Assembly: GCA_006844605.1 (NCBI GenBank)
Contig: SPJN01000003.1
Location: forward strand, 62,001-126,000
DNA length: 64,000 bases
Origin: Hyphomicrobiales bacterium
Lineage (GTDB): Bacteria > Pseudomonadota > Alphaproteobacteria > SPJN01
Direction of reading: 5' to 3'
The notes under the pieces are model-generated. The model saw nothing but the letters and a program-made list of their open reading frames with translations, was not told the DNA's origin and ran no database searches. Positions 27,700-38,655 of this stretch are shown here, piece by piece (position 1 is the stretch's first letter; the number at the start of each line of letters is the position of its first letter). The position numbers and the translations under genes were made by a program.

Positions 27700-30519
27700 T
27701 TAGCCTTCAGATTCCGCTGTCGGGCCAGCCCCGTCAGGGCCGCCCTCTTCCGGGTTTTCAGCTATGGGCGCATCATCTTCATCGCCAGAATCGCTTTCAT
27801 CAATACGCTCGGCAGAGACCACTTGTTCGTCCTTATCAAGACGGAACAGGATCACCCCTTGCGTATTACGCCCGGCGATACGGATTTCATCCACCGCTGA
27901 CCGGATTAATTTACCGCCATTCGTGACCATCATAAGCTGATCTGTGTCCGCAACCGGGAAGGCAGCCACAACGTCAGAGCCACGCTTGGACGTATCAATT
28001 GCTACGATCCCCTTACCACCACGATTTGTAACGCGATATTCAAAGGCTGAGCTACGCTTGCCATACCCATCTGCGGTAATGGTCAAAATAAACTCTTCCA
28101 ACGCATTCAGCTCGGCAAAACGCTCGGACGGGATGACGGTGTCAACAGGTTCAGCCCCCTCGCTATCGCGGCGCAAGGCATTGGCCTGCCGGATATAGGC
28201 ATCACGCTCTTCTGTATCAAGCTCGACATGGCGCAAGGCAGTCATAGAGATAACGCGGTCACCTTCAGCCAATGTGATCCCGCGGACACCCGTCGAGTTA
28301 CGGCTTTGGAAGACACGCACATTGTCGACACGCGAGCGCACGCACATACCGCCAGCAGTTGCCAGCAAGATATCTTCGTCATCACGACAGATGCAGACAT
28401 TCACGATTTTGTCTGTCGGGTTGCCATCATCATCTTCGGGCAGCTTCATCGCGATTTTGCCGTTCGCCATCACCTTGCCGAAATCTGACAAACGGTTCCG
28501 CCGGATACCGCCAGATGCGGTTGCGAACATAACGAACAAATCTTCCCAGCTTGTTTCATCTTCAGGCAGCGGCATAACGGTTTGGATCGTTTCCCCCTGC
28601 TTGAGCGGTAGCAAATTGACCATTGGGCGGCCCTTGGCCTGGGGACTGGCCAATGGCAAACGCCACACCTTCATCTTATAGACCATGCCCCTGCTGGAGA
28701 AGAACAGCATTGGCGTATGGGTGTTCGCGACAAAGATTTTGCGGACGAAATCTTCATCCTTCGTCGACATCCCGGACCGGCCCTTACCACCCCGGCGCTG
28801 CGCCCGATAAGTGGAAAGCGGCACGCGTTTGATGTAGCCCTGATGGGAAACTGTGACGACCATATCCTCACGCTGGATCAGGTCTTCGTCATCCATCTCA
28901 CCCATCTGTTCCATAAAGACTGAACGGCGCGGCGTTGCAAACCGGTCTTTCACCTCAACCAATTCGGCCTTCAGAATTTCATAGAGTTTTTCGCGGCTGC
29001 GCAAAATCTCAAGATATTCTGCAATGGAGTTGCCTAGTTTCTGCAACTCATCACCGATTTCATCGCGCCCAAGCGCGGTCAAACGGTTCAACCGCAGCTC
29101 AAGGATGGCGCGGGCCTGCTCCTCTGACATTTGATAGGTCGGCTCATCAGCAGACTCATCAACCTTATGGCGTGGATCATCAACAAGGCGGATCAGGGGC
29201 ATAATATCCCCCACCGGCCAGTGACGCTCCATCAATTGCGCGCGGGCCGTTGCTGGATCAGGTGCGGAGCGGATCAGGCGGATCACTTCATCAATATTGG
29301 CAACTGCCGTCACTAGGCCGACCAACACATGCGCCCGGTCACGAGCCTTATTCAGCTCAAACCGTGTGCGGCGGGTAATCACCTCTTCCCGGAACCCGAT
29401 AAAGGCTTCAAGGAACTGCTTCAGGTTCATCAATTCCGGCTTGCCACTGTTCAGGGCAAGCATGTTGGCTCCAAATGATGTCTGCAGCTGCGAGAAACGG
29501 TAAAGTTGATTGAGAACAACGTCGGCGACGGCGTCCTTTTTCAGCTCAATCACAACGCGAACACCCTGACGGTCAGATTCATCACGCAGATCAGAGATGC
29601 CTTCAATGCGCTTGTCGCGCACCAGTTCGGCCATTTTCTCAATCATGCTGGCCTTGTTGACCTGATAGGGGATTTCGTGAACGACAATCTTTTGCCGTCC
29701 CTTGCCATCCTCTTCAATATCAACCTTTGACCGCATAATGATGGAGCCACGCCCCGTCATCGCTGCAGAACGTGACCCTGCACGCCCCATAATCAACGCA
29801 CCGGTCGGGAAGTCCGGCCCGGGGATGATTTCCATCAAATCTTCGATTGGCAGATCAGGATTGTCGGCAAGGGCCAAGCAGCCATCGATGACCTCACCCA
29901 AATTATGGGGCGGCACATTGGTCGCCATACCGACCGCGATACCGCCAGCGCCATTGACCAATATATTGGGGAAGCGCGCAGGCAAAACCGTTGGTTCGGT
30001 TTCAGAATCATCATAGTTGGTCTGAAAATCAACCGTGTCTTTATCTAGGTCGGCCAGCAGCGCGCCAGCCGATTTGTCCATGCGGACCTCGGTATAACGC
30101 ATGGCGGCAGGCGGATCGCCATCCATAGAACCAAAGTTCCCCTGTCCGTCCAACAACGGCAGACGCAAGGAAAAATCCTGCGCCATACGCACAAGGGCGT
30201 CATAGATCGATTGGTCACCATGGGGATGATATTTACCAATCACATCACCGACGACACGGGCGGACTTACGATAGGGTTTTGACCAATCGTAATTATTTTC
30301 GTGCATTGAATAAAGAATACGCCGATGCACCGGCTTCAGCCCATCGCGCACATCAGGCAAGGCGCGCGAGACAATGACGCTCATCGCATAGTCCAAATAG
30401 GCCGTCTTCATCTCCGTTTCAATCGAGATGGGACGGATATCTGTACTTAAAAACCCAGCACGGCCCTCTTCTGGCGCCGAGGGTGCCGGTGTGTCTTGCG
30501 GTTCGTCTATATCACTCAC
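27700..30519 (-). CDS. gyrA: DNA gyrase subunit A
   Basis: GyrA cuts and reseals DNA in gyrase, which introduces negative supercoils. The 939-residue protein has an N-terminal leader of about 25 residues before the conserved [20 protein letters not shown], catalytic Tyr142 in [10 protein letters not shown], and the GyrA box QRRGGKG that supports supercoiling, so it is gyrase and not topoisomerase IV. The C-terminus is acidic (about the last 35 residues). The quinolone segment is [12 protein letters not shown] (98-109): Gln103 replaces E. coli Ser83, and Asp107 matches Asp87. The upstream 248 bp (30520-30767) hold no gene. Confidence 0.97.
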   Translation of the reverse strand: MSDIDEPQDTPAPSAPEEGRAGFLSTDIRPISIETEMKTAYLDYAMSVIVSRALPDVRDGLKPVHRRILYSMHENNYDWSKPYRKSARVVGDVIGKYHPHGDQSIYDALVRMAQDFSLRLPLLDGQGNFGSMDGDPPAAMRYTEVRMDKSAGALLADLDKDTVDFQTNYDDSETEPTVLPARFPNILVNGAGGIAVGMATNVPPHNLGEVIDGCLALADNPDLPIEDLMEIIPGPDFPTGALIMGRAGSRSAAMTGRGSIIMRSKVDIEEDGKGRQKIVVHEIPYQVNKASMIEKMAELVRDKRIEGISDLRDESDRQGVRVVIELKKDAVADVVLNQLYRFSQLQTSFGANMLALNSGKPELMNLKQFLEAFIGFREEVITRRTRFELNKARDRAHVLVGLVTAVANIDEVIRLIRSAPDPATARAQLMERHWPVGDIMPLIRLVDDPRHKVDESADEPTYQMSEEQARAILELRLNRLTALGRDEIGDELQKLGNSIAEYLEILRSREKLYEILKAELVEVKDRFATPRRSVFMEQMGEMDDEDLIQREDMVVTVSHQGYIKRVPLSTYRAQRRGGKGRSGMSTKDEDFVRKIFVANTHTPMLFFSSRGMVYKMKVWRLPLASPQAKGRPMVNLLPLKQGETIQTVMPLPEDETSWEDLFVMFATASGGIRRNRLSDFGKVMANGKIAMKLPEDDDGNPTDKIVNVCICRDDEDILLATAGGMCVRSRVDNVRVFQSRNSTGVRGITLAEGDRVISMTALRHVELDTEERDAYIRQANALRRDSEGAEPVDTVIPSERFAELNALEEFILTITADGYGKRSSAFEYRVTNRGGKGIVAIDTSKRGSDVVAAFPVADTDQLMMVTNGGKLIRSAVDEIRIAGRNTQGVILFRLDKDEQVVSAERIDESDSGDEDDAPIAENPEEGGPDGAGPTAESEG

Positions 30520-30700
30520 AAATAGGCCCTAAAAGCTGTCTGTCACGGTTTCAAGTCGGGGGGTGTAATGCCCCGAATCCTTGCCAGATTTATACCGCCC
30601 TACAGCGGCGGTGTCACGGATTCGTAACGCATGAATCTAGCTATATTTTTTCCATTAATTTCAATGTGTTACAGATGAAAATTTGACGCAAAAACTGCGC

Positions 30701-30730
30701 AAAAAAGAAGGCGATGCCAAAAGCACCGCC
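30701..30730 (-). terminator. Rho-independent terminator after the SPFH gene
   Basis: On the minus strand GGCGGTGC, a TTTTG loop and GCATCGCC form an 8 bp stem with one G-U pair, followed by TTCTTTTTT. It lies about 40 bp after the SPFH stop and separates ssb-SPFH from gyrA. Confidence 0.85.
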
Positions 30731-30767
30731 CCCTGTACAGATTCGCGATTCTATGGTGTTGACCGGC

Positions 30768-31679
30768 CTAGGTGGGATCGCTCACCCTTGATGCTTGCAA
30801 CGCATTCAGCACTGTTGCTTGCGCCCCCACACCTGACATGGCCTCATAGGGCATCAGAACCGTTGTGCCGTGATTATTCGAGGCATCCTTCAACGCCTCC
30901 AGCGTATAAATCTGCGTAAGGTGCGCAGCAACAAGATCGTCGGCCCCACCGGGCATCGCCGCCTTGATCTTGTTAAAGTCTTCTTTGAAACCGTTTGCAA
31001 TGGCGGCACGCTGGTCAGCGATGCCCTTACCATTGAGGGCCATTGCTTCGGCTGCCGCCTCCGCAGCACGTACCTGAAGCGTTTTATTCGCCTGCGCCTC
31101 ATTCTCCGCAGATTCCAAATGACGTTTCGATGAGATAACCCGATCAAACGATGCCCGCACCTCTGGCGACACTTGCGGCTCGTCAATCAGCACATCAACA
31201 ATTTCATAGCCAAATCCGGCGAACTGCACTTCCAGCTCTGCCTTGACTTCGGATGTAATCTTTTCCTTGTCGTCATAAATCTCCTGCAGCTCCAAGCCAT
31301 TTATGGCGGAACGAATCCGATTCATGACATAGGACTTCAATTGTACGTTCGGGTTATCAAGCTCATAAAAGGCATCGCGGACGCTATCTGTACCCGCCGC
31401 CACTTTCAACTGAACGGCAACAGGCAAGGTAATAAATACATTGTCCTTGGATTTCACGCCCAGTTCAGAATTCAGCTCCTGCACCTGTAATGAAACGCGC
31501 GACACAACCCTATCAATCGGGAATGGAAGCTTAACGTTTAAGCCCGGCTGCCTGATAGAGTGAAACTTACCGAACCGCTCTACAACTTCGTTTGACTTCG
31601 CCCGCACGACGAATATGGAGGTGTAGAGAACAAACCCCAACAAAAGCAGCGGACCTGCCGAAAACAAGGTGCCCAACAT
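30768..31679 (-). CDS. SPFH/band 7 family membrane-anchored protein
   Basis: The 303-residue protein has one N-terminal membrane helix (about 3-23) and an SPFH (stomatin/prohibitin/HflK) domain, with VVERFGKFHSIRQPGLNVKLPFP and the conserved IRSAINGLELQEIYDDKEKITSEV. A charged, alanine-rich helical stretch (about 190-235) would mediate oligomer assembly. The C-terminal half resembles the plant hypersensitive-induced-reaction subgroup of SPFH proteins. Such proteins form large membrane scaffolds; no partner such as NfeD or a protease lies next to it. It is downstream of ssb and ends at an intrinsic terminator. Confidence 0.88.
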   Translation of the reverse strand: MLGTLFSAGPLLLLGFVLYTSIFVVRAKSNEVVERFGKFHSIRQPGLNVKLPFPIDRVVSRVSLQVQELNSELGVKSKDNVFITLPVAVQLKVAAGTDSVRDAFYELDNPNVQLKSYVMNRIRSAINGLELQEIYDDKEKITSEVKAELEVQFAGFGYEIVDVLIDEPQVSPEVRASFDRVISSKRHLESAENEAQANKTLQVRAAEAAAEAMALNGKGIADQRAAIANGFKEDFNKIKAAMPGGADDLVAAHLTQIYTLEALKDASNNHGTTVLMPYEAMSGVGAQATVLNALQASRVSDPT

Positions 31680-31765
31680 ACATCTTTCCTTTCATGCCAA
31701 TCGGAGCCGACAATCAACCAATGAATGCCATCGATCACTTCACCCTGATCGGTTGAAAATGCCAT

Positions 31766-31791
31766 ATTCCGGCCCCCTTTGGGACCGGAAT
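31766..31791 (-). other. Hairpin between ssb and the SPFH gene
   Basis: ATTCCGG and CCGGAAT pair around CCCCC-TTT-GGG-A, giving a stem of about 10-11 bp with a bulge and a 3-base loop. It lies 33 bp after the ssb stop in the 145 bp gap. No T-run follows on the minus strand, so it may be a weak terminator or an mRNA end-protecting structure rather than a standard terminator. Confidence 0.45.
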
Positions 31792-31824
31792 TGCAAACTG
31801 GAATAACAGTCGATTAAAACAGCC

Positions 31825-32325
31825 CTAGAATGGAATTTCGTCGTCGAAATCGGCGCTACCGCCACCGCTGCCGCCTGAACTGCCGCCACCAAAGTCATCG
31901 CGGCTGCCGCCGCCACCGCCAGAGGAGCCGCCGCCAAAGTCGTCCCGGCTGCCGCCGCCACCGCCGCCGCCATTACGACCATCAAGCATTGTCAGCTCGC
32001 CACGGAAACGCTGCAACACAACTTCTGTTGAATACCGGTCATTGCCGCTTTGGTCTTGCCATTTGCGTGTCTGCAATTGGCCTTCGACGTAAACTTTTGA
32101 GCCCTTGCGTAAATATTGTTCGGCAATACGGCCCAAATTCTCGTTAAAGATAACAACGCGGTGCCATTCAGTCCGCTCACGACGCTCACCTGATTGACGA
32201 TCTTTCCAAGTTTCTGACGTGGCAAGCCGCAAATTCACGATTGGGTCACCGCTTTGCGTGTGACGCACTTCGGGATCTGCGCCCAAATTGCCTACCAAGA
32301 TCACCTTATTGACACTACCTGCCAT
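31825..32325 (-). CDS. ssb: Single-stranded DNA-binding protein SSB
   Basis: SSB coats single-stranded DNA in replication and repair and recruits partners through its tail. The 166-residue protein has an OB fold at residues 1-112 ([53 protein letters not shown]). A glycine-serine linker (113-157) contains two copies of a 15-residue unit [15 protein letters not shown] at about 125-155. The acidic tip is DFDDEIPF, the normal partner-binding end. It diverges from uvrA across a 266 bp gap, a widespread arrangement linked to DNA damage control. Confidence 0.97.
   Translation of the reverse strand: MAGSVNKVILVGNLGADPEVRHTQSGDPIVNLRLATSETWKDRQSGERRERTEWHRVVIFNENLGRIAEQYLRKGSKVYVEGQLQTRKWQDQSGNDRYSTEVVLQRFRGELTMLDGRNGGGGGGGSRDDFGGGSSGGGGGSRDDFGGGSSGGSGGGSADFDDEIPF
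31861..31950 (-). repeat. Two tandem 45 bp units inside the SSB linker
   Basis: Two in-frame copies, 45 bp apart, encode SRDDFGGG followed by serine and glycine. The copies differ at a few silent and replacement positions. This looks like slippage or unequal crossing-over in the flexible linker. Confidence 0.7.
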
Positions 32326-32494
32326 CTTACATTCCTTAACTTATCTGCCGGACAATTATTGGTCCGAACCTTTCCGAGTCACTATTGAGAGCAAGACAAT
32401 AGCGACAGTACAAATTCGCTGCCACAACTATCTTGCCTTTGCATCCATATCGCGAGGCGGTGGATTTTGTACCCATTTTGTTCTATATTGTCCA

Positions 32495-32510
32495 GACTGA
32501 ATTATCAGTC
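32495..32510. promoter_or_regulatory. Inverted repeat in the ssb-uvrA divergent region
   Basis: GACTGA-ATTA-TCAGTC is a perfect 6 bp inverted repeat with a 4-base spacer, 82 bp before uvrA. Just upstream TATATT (32484-32489) could be a -10 box, and two ATTCGAAA copies follow at 32514 and 32532. The 266 bp region (32326-32591) holds no gene. A role as an operator is inference; it does not match the direct-repeat LexA box known in alphaproteobacteria. Confidence 0.3.
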
Positions 32511-32591
32511 CTGATTCGAAACTAGGAAGCCATTCGAAAACTTGTTAGGACAGGTCTTCATTTCTCGGGCTCTTATCAAAAAGAAATAGAC

Positions 32592-35500
32592 ATGCTGACA
32601 GAAATCTCCGTTCAAGGCGCACGGGAACACAATCTAAAAGATATCACTGTAACGATGCCACGCGACAAGCTGATTGTTGTTACTGGCCTGTCGGGGTCAG
32701 GCAAAAGCTCCCTCGCCTTTGATACAATTTATGCCGAAGGCCAGCGCCGCTATGTGGAAAGCCTGTCTGCCTATGCCCGTCAGTTCCTGCAATTGATGCA
32801 GAAACCCGACGTGGATCATATTGAGGGGCTGTCCCCCGCAATTTCAATCGAACAGAAAACGACATCGCGCAATCCGCGTTCAACCGTTGGTACTGTTACT
32901 GAAATCTATGACTATTTGCGATTGCTGTTCGCGCGCATCGGCATCCCCTATTCCCCGGCCACCGGCCTGCCAATTGAAAGCCAAACAGTCAGCCAAATGG
33001 TTGACCGCATGATGAAAATCGAGGAAGGCTCTCGCCTGTATCTGCTGGCCCCCTATGTGCGCGGTCGCAAGGGTGAGTATCGCAAGGATTTGAAGGAACT
33101 TCAGAAACAGGGCTTCCAACGGGTCAAGATCGATGGCGCGTTTTATGAAATTGACGACACCCCCGCGCTGGACAAAAAGAAAAAGCACGACATTGACGTC
33201 GTGGTGGACCGCTTGGTCATCAAACCGGGCCTTGAGCAACGTCTGGCCGATAGCCTGGAAACCGCCCTGAAACTGGCCGACGATATTGCCATTGCCGAAT
33301 TTGCCGATAATGGGGAACGGCTGACATTCTCTGCCAAGTTCGCCTGCCCCGTATCTGGCTTTACCATTGACGAGATTGAGCCACGCCTGTTTTCATTCAA
33401 CGCACCGTTTGGGGCCTGCCCGTCCTGTGACGGCCTTGGCTTTGAAATGCAGTTTGACCCCGAACTTGTCGCGCCCGACCACAATATCTCGCTTGAAAAA
33501 GGCGCGATGGCACCGTGGTCAAAAACAACGTCACCCTATTATCAGCAAACGCTGAAAGCGGTGGTGAAAAAATTTGGCGGCGATATGCGCACGCCCTTCA
33601 ACGAATTGCCCAAGAAAACACAGGATGCGATTTTGTGGGGCTCTGGCGCGACCGAGGTAACGTTTGTCTATGATGATGGCGTGCGCCGTTACGAGCGCAC
33701 CAAAACTTTCGAAGGCGTTATCCCCAATTTGAACCGCCGCTGGCGTGAAACAGACTCCATCGGTGTGCGGGAGGAGCTTGAGAAATATCAAACCAAGAAA
33801 CCTTGCGACACCTGCGATGGCTATCGGCTGCGCCCTGAAAGTTTGGCAGTCAAAATCAATGGCCTGCACGTTGGTGAAACCGTTGAAATGTCGATCAAGG
33901 ACGCTGGCGCATGGTTCGCCGCCCTGCCGAAAAAGCTGACCAAGAAACAATTGGCAATCGCTGACCGTATTCTGCGCGAGATTAACGAACGGTTGGGATT
34001 CCTGAACAATGTCGGTCTTGAGTATTTGAGCCTGTCTCGATCTTCAGGAACATTGTCTGGTGGGGAAAGCCAGCGCATTCGCCTTGCCTCGCAAATCGGT
34101 TCAGGCCTAACGGGCGTTTTATATGTTTTGGATGAACCGTCGATCGGGCTGCATCAGCGCGATAATGAACGGCTGCTTAAAACCCTGACCCGTCTGCGCG
34201 ACCTTGGTAATACAGTAATCGTGGTTGAACATGATGAAGACGCCATACGCACCGCCGATCATGTCATTGATATTGGCCCCGGCGCGGGCGTGCATGGGGG
34301 CGAGGTTGTTGCCTATGGCACCCCCGACGACATCATGCAAAACCCTGAAAGCCTGACGGGGAAATACCTTGTCGGACTTGAACAAATACCGGTTCCCTCA
34401 AACAGACGCGAACCGAACCCAAACCGCGCTGTTAAAGTTGTCGGCGCGACGGGTAATAATCTGAAAAGCGTTGATGCCACCTTCCCGCTTGGCCTGTTTG
34501 TTGCGGTAACAGGCGTATCCGGCGGCGGCAAATCCACCCTGACAGTTGAAACGCTTTATAAGGCCGCGGGGCGGCAGCTCAATGGATCTCGCCTGCACCC
34601 GGCGTCTCATGATCGGATTGAAGGGCTAGGTCACCTCGACAAGGTGATTGATATTGATCAGTCCCCTATCGGACGGACACCCAGATCAAACCCCGCAACC
34701 TATACCGGGGCCTTCACGCCCATTCGTGATTGGTTCGCCGGATTGCCGGAAAGTCAGGCGCGCGGCTATAAGCCGGGGCGTTTTTCATTTAACGTCAAGG
34801 GCGGCCGCTGCGAGGCATGTCAGGGCGATGGCGTCATCAAGATTGAGATGCATTTCCTGCCTGACGTTTATGTCACCTGCGATGTGTGCGATGGTCGGCG
34901 GTATAACCGCGAAACATTGGAAGTTCTGTTCAAGGGCAAGTCCATTGCCGACGTTCTGGACATGACCGTTGAAGACGCCTGTGACTTCTTTAAGGCCGTG
35001 CCGGTTATTCGTGACAAGCTGGTCACCCTGAACGAAGTGGGCCTTGGCTACATCAAGGTCGGACAACAGGCCACCACCTTATCAGGCGGTGAAGCGCAAC
35101 GCGTGAAGCTCGCCAAAGAACTGTCGCGCCGCGCCACGGGCCGCACGCTCTATATTCTTGATGAACCGACAACAGGTCTGCATTTCGATGATGTGCGCAA
35201 ATTATTGGAAGTGCTGCATCGCCTTGTCGATACGGGCAATACCATTGTGGTGATTGAACATAATCTCGAAGTGATCAAAACCGCCGATTGGTTGATTGAC
35301 CTTGGCCCCGAAGGCGGTGACGGCGGCGGTGAAATTGTTGCCCAAGGTACCCCCGAAGATGTGGCAAAGGAAAAGCGGTCCTATACCGGTCATTTCCTGA
35401 AACCAATTCTGTCAGGCAAGCGTCAACATGTTGAACGGTACGAAGCCCCCAAGGGACGCCCGATGCCGAAAAGCAAGGCAACTTTGAAGCGCGAGGCTGC

Positions 35501-35690
35501 CGAAGCACGCAAAAAGGCTGCCGCCCAAAAGAAGGCAGCTGCCCAGAAAAAAGCGACAGCAAAAAAAGCTGCCGCGAAAAAAACTGCTACCAAAAAGGTT
35601 GCTGCCAAAAAGACCACAACAAAGAAGGCGGCTACAAAGAAGAAAACCGCAGCCAAGAAGATAACCACAACACGCAGGCGCGCATCCTAA
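32592..35690 (+). CDS. uvrA: Excinuclease ABC subunit UvrA with a basic C-terminal tail
   Basis: UvrA finds bulky DNA damage and loads UvrB in nucleotide excision repair. The 1032-residue protein has two ABC ATPase halves. The first has [12 protein letters not shown] near residue 34 and [12 protein letters not shown]; the second has [10 protein letters not shown] near residue 643 and [17 protein letters not shown]. It has zinc-finger cysteines CPSCDG and CEACQGDG...CDVCDG. A normal UvrA ends near residue 950; here about 80 extra residues (953-1032) follow, rich in Lys and Ala, with Lys-Lys pairs every five residues. The ATG start follows a weak ribosome site (AAGAAA). Mfd, which recruits UvrA, is in the same window. 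Confidence 0.97.
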   Translation: MLTEISVQGAREHNLKDITVTMPRDKLIVVTGLSGSGKSSLAFDTIYAEGQRRYVESLSAYARQFLQLMQKPDVDHIEGLSPAISIEQKTTSRNPRSTVGTVTEIYDYLRLLFARIGIPYSPATGLPIESQTVSQMVDRMMKIEEGSRLYLLAPYVRGRKGEYRKDLKELQKQGFQRVKIDGAFYEIDDTPALDKKKKHDIDVVVDRLVIKPGLEQRLADSLETALKLADDIAIAEFADNGERLTFSAKFACPVSGFTIDEIEPRLFSFNAPFGACPSCDGLGFEMQFDPELVAPDHNISLEKGAMAPWSKTTSPYYQQTLKAVVKKFGGDMRTPFNELPKKTQDAILWGSGATEVTFVYDDGVRRYERTKTFEGVIPNLNRRWRETDSIGVREELEKYQTKKPCDTCDGYRLRPESLAVKINGLHVGETVEMSIKDAGAWFAALPKKLTKKQLAIADRILREINERLGFLNNVGLEYLSLSRSSGTLSGGESQRIRLASQIGSGLTGVLYVLDEPSIGLHQRDNERLLKTLTRLRDLGNTVIVVEHDEDAIRTADHVIDIGPGAGVHGGEVVAYGTPDDIMQNPESLTGKYLVGLEQIPVPSNRREPNPNRAVKVVGATGNNLKSVDATFPLGLFVAVTGVSGGGKSTLTVETLYKAAGRQLNGSRLHPASHDRIEGLGHLDKVIDIDQSPIGRTPRSNPATYTGAFTPIRDWFAGLPESQARGYKPGRFSFNVKGGRCEACQGDGVIKIEMHFLPDVYVTCDVCDGRRYNRETLEVLFKGKSIADVLDMTVEDACDFFKAVPVIRDKLVTLNEVGLGYIKVGQQATTLSGGEAQRVKLAKELSRRATGRTLYILDEPTTGLHFDDVRKLLEVLHRLVDTGNTIVVIEHNLEVIKTADWLIDLGPEGGDGGGEIVAQGTPEDVAKEKRSYTGHFLKPILSGKRQHVERYEAPKGRPMPKSKATLKREAAEARKKAAAQKKAAAQKKATAKKAAAKKTATKKVAAKKTTTKKAATKKKTAAKKITTTRRRAS
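35448..35690 (+). repeat. Histone-H1-like Lys/Ala pentapeptide tail of UvrA
   Basis: This in-frame stretch encodes residues 953-1032 with 25 lysines and several arginines. From residue 986 the pattern is a Lys-Lys pair every five residues separated by Ala, Thr or Val triplets (for example [15 protein letters not shown]), repeated seven times, with one extra residue before the final pair and a TTTRRRAS end. Codons for Ala and Lys vary between units, so the pattern is kept at protein level and is not recent DNA slippage. Confidence 0.85.
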
Positions 35691-35754
35691 CCTTCGCACT
35701 TGCAGTCGGGTCAATTTCGCCTAGACTTCCCCTTCATAATTAGGGGGATGAGAG

Positions 35755-37185
35755 ATGAGCTTTACTGAATATGCTGACTATGATGGGCTGGGCCTTGCCA
35801 AACTGATTGCGAAGAAAGACGTCTCCCCCAAAGAGGTGGTCGAGGCCGCGATTGATCGCATCGAAAAACACAACCCGACACTGAACGCTGTTGTGTGGAA
35901 GGGCTTTGAAGATGCCCTTGAACAGGCAGATGAACCGTTGGGCGATGGCCCCTTTGCCGGGGTGCCATTTCTGGTCAAGGATCTCGATGCCTCTGTCGGT
36001 GGGTGGCCACGGTCATCAGGCTCAAAATACATGATGGGTGAAGTGCCTGCAGAAGACAGCGAGCTTGTGGCGCGCTATCGTGAAGCTGGCGTGATCCTGA
36101 TGGGCAAGACCAACACCCCTGAATTTGGCATCACTGGCACAACGGAAAGCGCTGCGCTGGGCCCCTGCCGCAATCCGTGGAACCCGGATCACAGTTCCGG
36201 TGGCTCCTCCGGCGGATCGGCAGCCGCCGTGGCATCCGGTATGGTGCCGCTGGCCCATGCTTCGGATGGTTTGGGCTCTATTCGTATTCCCGCAGCCTGT
36301 TGTGGTTTGGTTGGCCTGAAAACAACACGGGACCGCACCCCCCTTGCCCCCAATTATCGCGAGGCAAGCCACGGCTTTGTTGTGCAACATGTCGTCAGTC
36401 GCACCGTACGAGATTCAGCGGCGATGCTGGACGCAACAGATTATGCTGACCCTGCCCTGCCTTGGGCAAGGCCACGCAAATTACGCCCCTTTATGCAGGA
36501 ATTACGGGTCGCCCCAGGGCCTTTAAAGATTGCCGTGTCATCGAAAACGCCAAATGGCAAACCAATTCACCCAGATGTGCAAAAGGTCTTTGACCGCACT
36601 TGCAAATTGCTTGAAGCACAAGGCCATTGGGTTGAACCCTATGACCTTGAAATTGATTGGCGCAGTTTTTTCCGCCATCAGGCGATCAAATCAGGTGCCA
36701 ACTTCCGCGCCGAAATGTTACGCCGGATTGAGGAAAAAGGACGCGAACCTGAAGAGCATGAGTTGGAACCTTTAACTTGGGCTGGCTTCAAGGGTGTTCA
36801 GGGGTTACCTATTGAAATGGTGGCAGAGGCAACACGCGCATTGGCGGACATGTCAGCTGAGATTTTGCGGAAACTTGGGCGGTACGACGTGTACCTTACC
36901 CCCGTTATGACCGAACCACCGGCGGAAATCGGTCATGTTGATCCTGTGAACCTTGACCCGAAAGAGGTGAACAAACGGCAGGGTCGTCTTTACCCCTACA
37001 CTCCCCAATTCAACATTACCGGGCAACCGTCGCTTTCATTGCCGTTGGGGACCAGCGCCAATGGCCTGCCCATCGGGATGCAATTCACGGCCCGCTATGA
37101 TGACGAGGCAACCTTGTTTCGTCTTGCCGCACAATTGGAGGAGGCCAGCCCCTGGGCCGGGCGCAGACCGCCCCATTATGGCTAG
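35755..37185 (+). CDS. Amidase signature family hydrolase
   Basis: The 476-residue enzyme belongs to the amidase signature family, which hydrolyses amide bonds with a Ser-cisSer-Lys triad. The residues are Lys75 in [11 protein letters not shown], cis-Ser151 in [17 protein letters not shown] and nucleophile Ser175 in [10 protein letters not shown], all intact. It has no signal peptide. The C-terminal [14 protein letters not shown] is typical. It is not the GatA subunit of the tRNA amidotransferase as far as can be judged, because gatB and gatC are absent. The substrate is unknown. A good ribosome site (AGGGGGATGAG) precedes the ATG. Confidence 0.92.
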   Translation: MSFTEYADYDGLGLAKLIAKKDVSPKEVVEAAIDRIEKHNPTLNAVVWKGFEDALEQADEPLGDGPFAGVPFLVKDLDASVGGWPRSSGSKYMMGEVPAEDSELVARYREAGVILMGKTNTPEFGITGTTESAALGPCRNPWNPDHSSGGSSGGSAAAVASGMVPLAHASDGLGSIRIPAACCGLVGLKTTRDRTPLAPNYREASHGFVVQHVVSRTVRDSAAMLDATDYADPALPWARPRKLRPFMQELRVAPGPLKIAVSSKTPNGKPIHPDVQKVFDRTCKLLEAQGHWVEPYDLEIDWRSFFRHQAIKSGANFRAEMLRRIEEKGREPEEHELEPLTWAGFKGVQGLPIEMVAEATRALADMSAEILRKLGRYDVYLTPVMTEPPAEIGHVDPVNLDPKEVNKRQGRLYPYTPQFNITGQPSLSLPLGTSANGLPIGMQFTARYDDEATLFRLAAQLEEASPWAGRRPPHYG

Positions 37186-37254
37186 CTGCATTTTAGCTGA
37201 TTGACGACTGCACGCTTTCCTGCCAAACCCGCGCCACAAACAGATAGGTCGGAT

Positions 37255-38655
37255 ATGAGCGAACAGATTAAACCAGTCCACATTATTGGCGGCGGTATGG
37301 CAGGTAGCGAGGCTGCATGGTCATTACTGCGTGCTGGCGTCCCCGTCATCATGCATGAAATGCGTCCTGAAACCGGCACCTTCGCACACAAGACAGGTGG
37401 TCTGGCGGAGCTTGTCTGCTCCAACTCATTCCGATCCGACGATCATGAGGCGAATGCCGTCGGCGTCCTGCATCAGGAAATGCGCCTTGGTGGTGGTTTG
37501 GTTATAGAGGCGGCTGACAAGCACCAAGTGCCTGCAGGTTCTGCCCTTGCCGTCGATCGTGATCACTTTTCCCAAATGGTCGAAAACCGCTTGATGAGCC
37601 ACCCGCTGTTCACGCTCGACCGTGGTGAAGTTACAGGGCTGCCGCCTGCTGATTGGGGTCAATGCCTGATTGCAACAGGCCCGCTGACATCCCCGGCAAT
37701 TGCGCAAGCCATCCGCGCCGAAACGGGTGAAGATGCCTTGGCGTTCTTTGACGCTATCGCGCCGATCGTCCACACACACTCCATCAATCGCGATATTGTC
37801 TGGGCGCAGTCCCGTTATGACAAGCCCGGGCCCGGCGGCACGGGCAAGGATTACCTGAATTGCCCGATGTCGGAAGACCAGTATAACGCCTTTTACGACG
37901 CCCTGATGGATGGTGAGAAAACTGAGTTCAAGGACTGGGAAAAAGACACGCCCTATTTTGAAGCGTGTCTACCGATCGAGGTTATGGCAGAACGGGGCCG
38001 CGACACGCTGCGGTTCGGTCCCATGAAACCCGTTGGCCTGACAGACCCGCGCACAGGCGAATCTCCCCACGCGGTTGTGCAGCTTCGACAGGACAATGCC
38101 AGCGGCACCCTGTTCAATCTAGTTGGCTTTCAAACCAAGCTGAAGCATGGCGCGCAGACAGATATTTTCCGTTTGATACCGGGTTTGGAAGATGCGGAGT
38201 TTGCCCGCCTTGGCGGCATTCACCGCAATACCTTCATTAACAGCCCCACATTGCTGGATGACCAGATGCGTCTGAAATCCATGCCCCATATTCGCTTTGC
38301 CGGTCAGGTGACCGGGGTTGAAGGTTATGTTGAAAGTGCGGCAATGGGCGGGTTGGCCGGACGGTTGATGGCAGCCGAAGCAAAGGGCGGGCTAGTTGCC
38401 CCCCCGCCCCCCACGACAGCACATGGTGCATTGGTTTCCCATATTACCGGTGCGGCAGACGCCAAGCATTTTCAACCGATGAATGTCAATTTTGGTCTAA
38501 TCACACCGATGGAAGCACCGCGCAAAGACGCCGAGGGCAATCGCATTCGCGGCAAGGCTCGCGGCTTGGCCAAAAAAAAGCTGATGGCCGCAAAGGCACT
38601 CGAAGATTATCAAGTCTGGCTTGCTGACAATAAACAACTAGACCCTGCCGCCTAA
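37255..38655 (+). CDS. trmFO: Folate-dependent tRNA (uracil-54) methyltransferase TrmFO
   Basis: TrmFO methylates uracil 54 in the T-loop of tRNA using methylenetetrahydrofolate and FAD. From the ATG at 37255 the protein has 466 residues; a TTG at 37201 opens the frame earlier but the dinucleotide motif [14 protein letters not shown] is already near residue 10 with the ATG. Other signatures are [19 protein letters not shown] and the C-terminal [12 protein letters not shown]. The gene overlaps the convergent NDUFAF6-like gene by 18 bp. Confidence 0.95.
   Translation: MSEQIKPVHIIGGGMAGSEAAWSLLRAGVPVIMHEMRPETGTFAHKTGGLAELVCSNSFRSDDHEANAVGVLHQEMRLGGGLVIEAADKHQVPAGSALAVDRDHFSQMVENRLMSHPLFTLDRGEVTGLPPADWGQCLIATGPLTSPAIAQAIRAETGEDALAFFDAIAPIVHTHSINRDIVWAQSRYDKPGPGGTGKDYLNCPMSEDQYNAFYDALMDGEKTEFKDWEKDTPYFEACLPIEVMAERGRDTLRFGPMKPVGLTDPRTGESPHAVVQLRQDNASGTLFNLVGFQTKLKHGAQTDIFRLIPGLEDAEFARLGGIHRNTFINSPTLLDDQMRLKSMPHIRFAGQVTGVEGYVESAAMGGLAGRLMAAEAKGGLVAPPPPTTAHGALVSHITGAADAKHFQPMNVNFGLITPMEAPRKDAEGNRIRGKARGLAKKKLMAAKALEDYQVWLADNKQLDPAA

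Noticed and set aside
31860..31975. Repetitive GC-rich block resembling a short repeat array
   Set aside because: It is in frame within ssb and encodes the Gly/Ser linker. There are no spacers, so it is not a CRISPR array.
31740..31985. Minus-strand alanine-rich frame overlapping ssb
   Set aside because: It is an out-of-frame reading of the glycine-rich ssb linker.
32480..32493. Possible LexA box before uvrA (GTTC ... GTCC)
   Set aside because: The second half and spacing do not match the alphaproteobacterial GTTC-N7-GTTC direct repeat.
35755..37185. GatA subunit of tRNA amidotransferase
   Set aside because: The gene stands alone without gatB and gatC and looks like a general amidase-signature enzyme.
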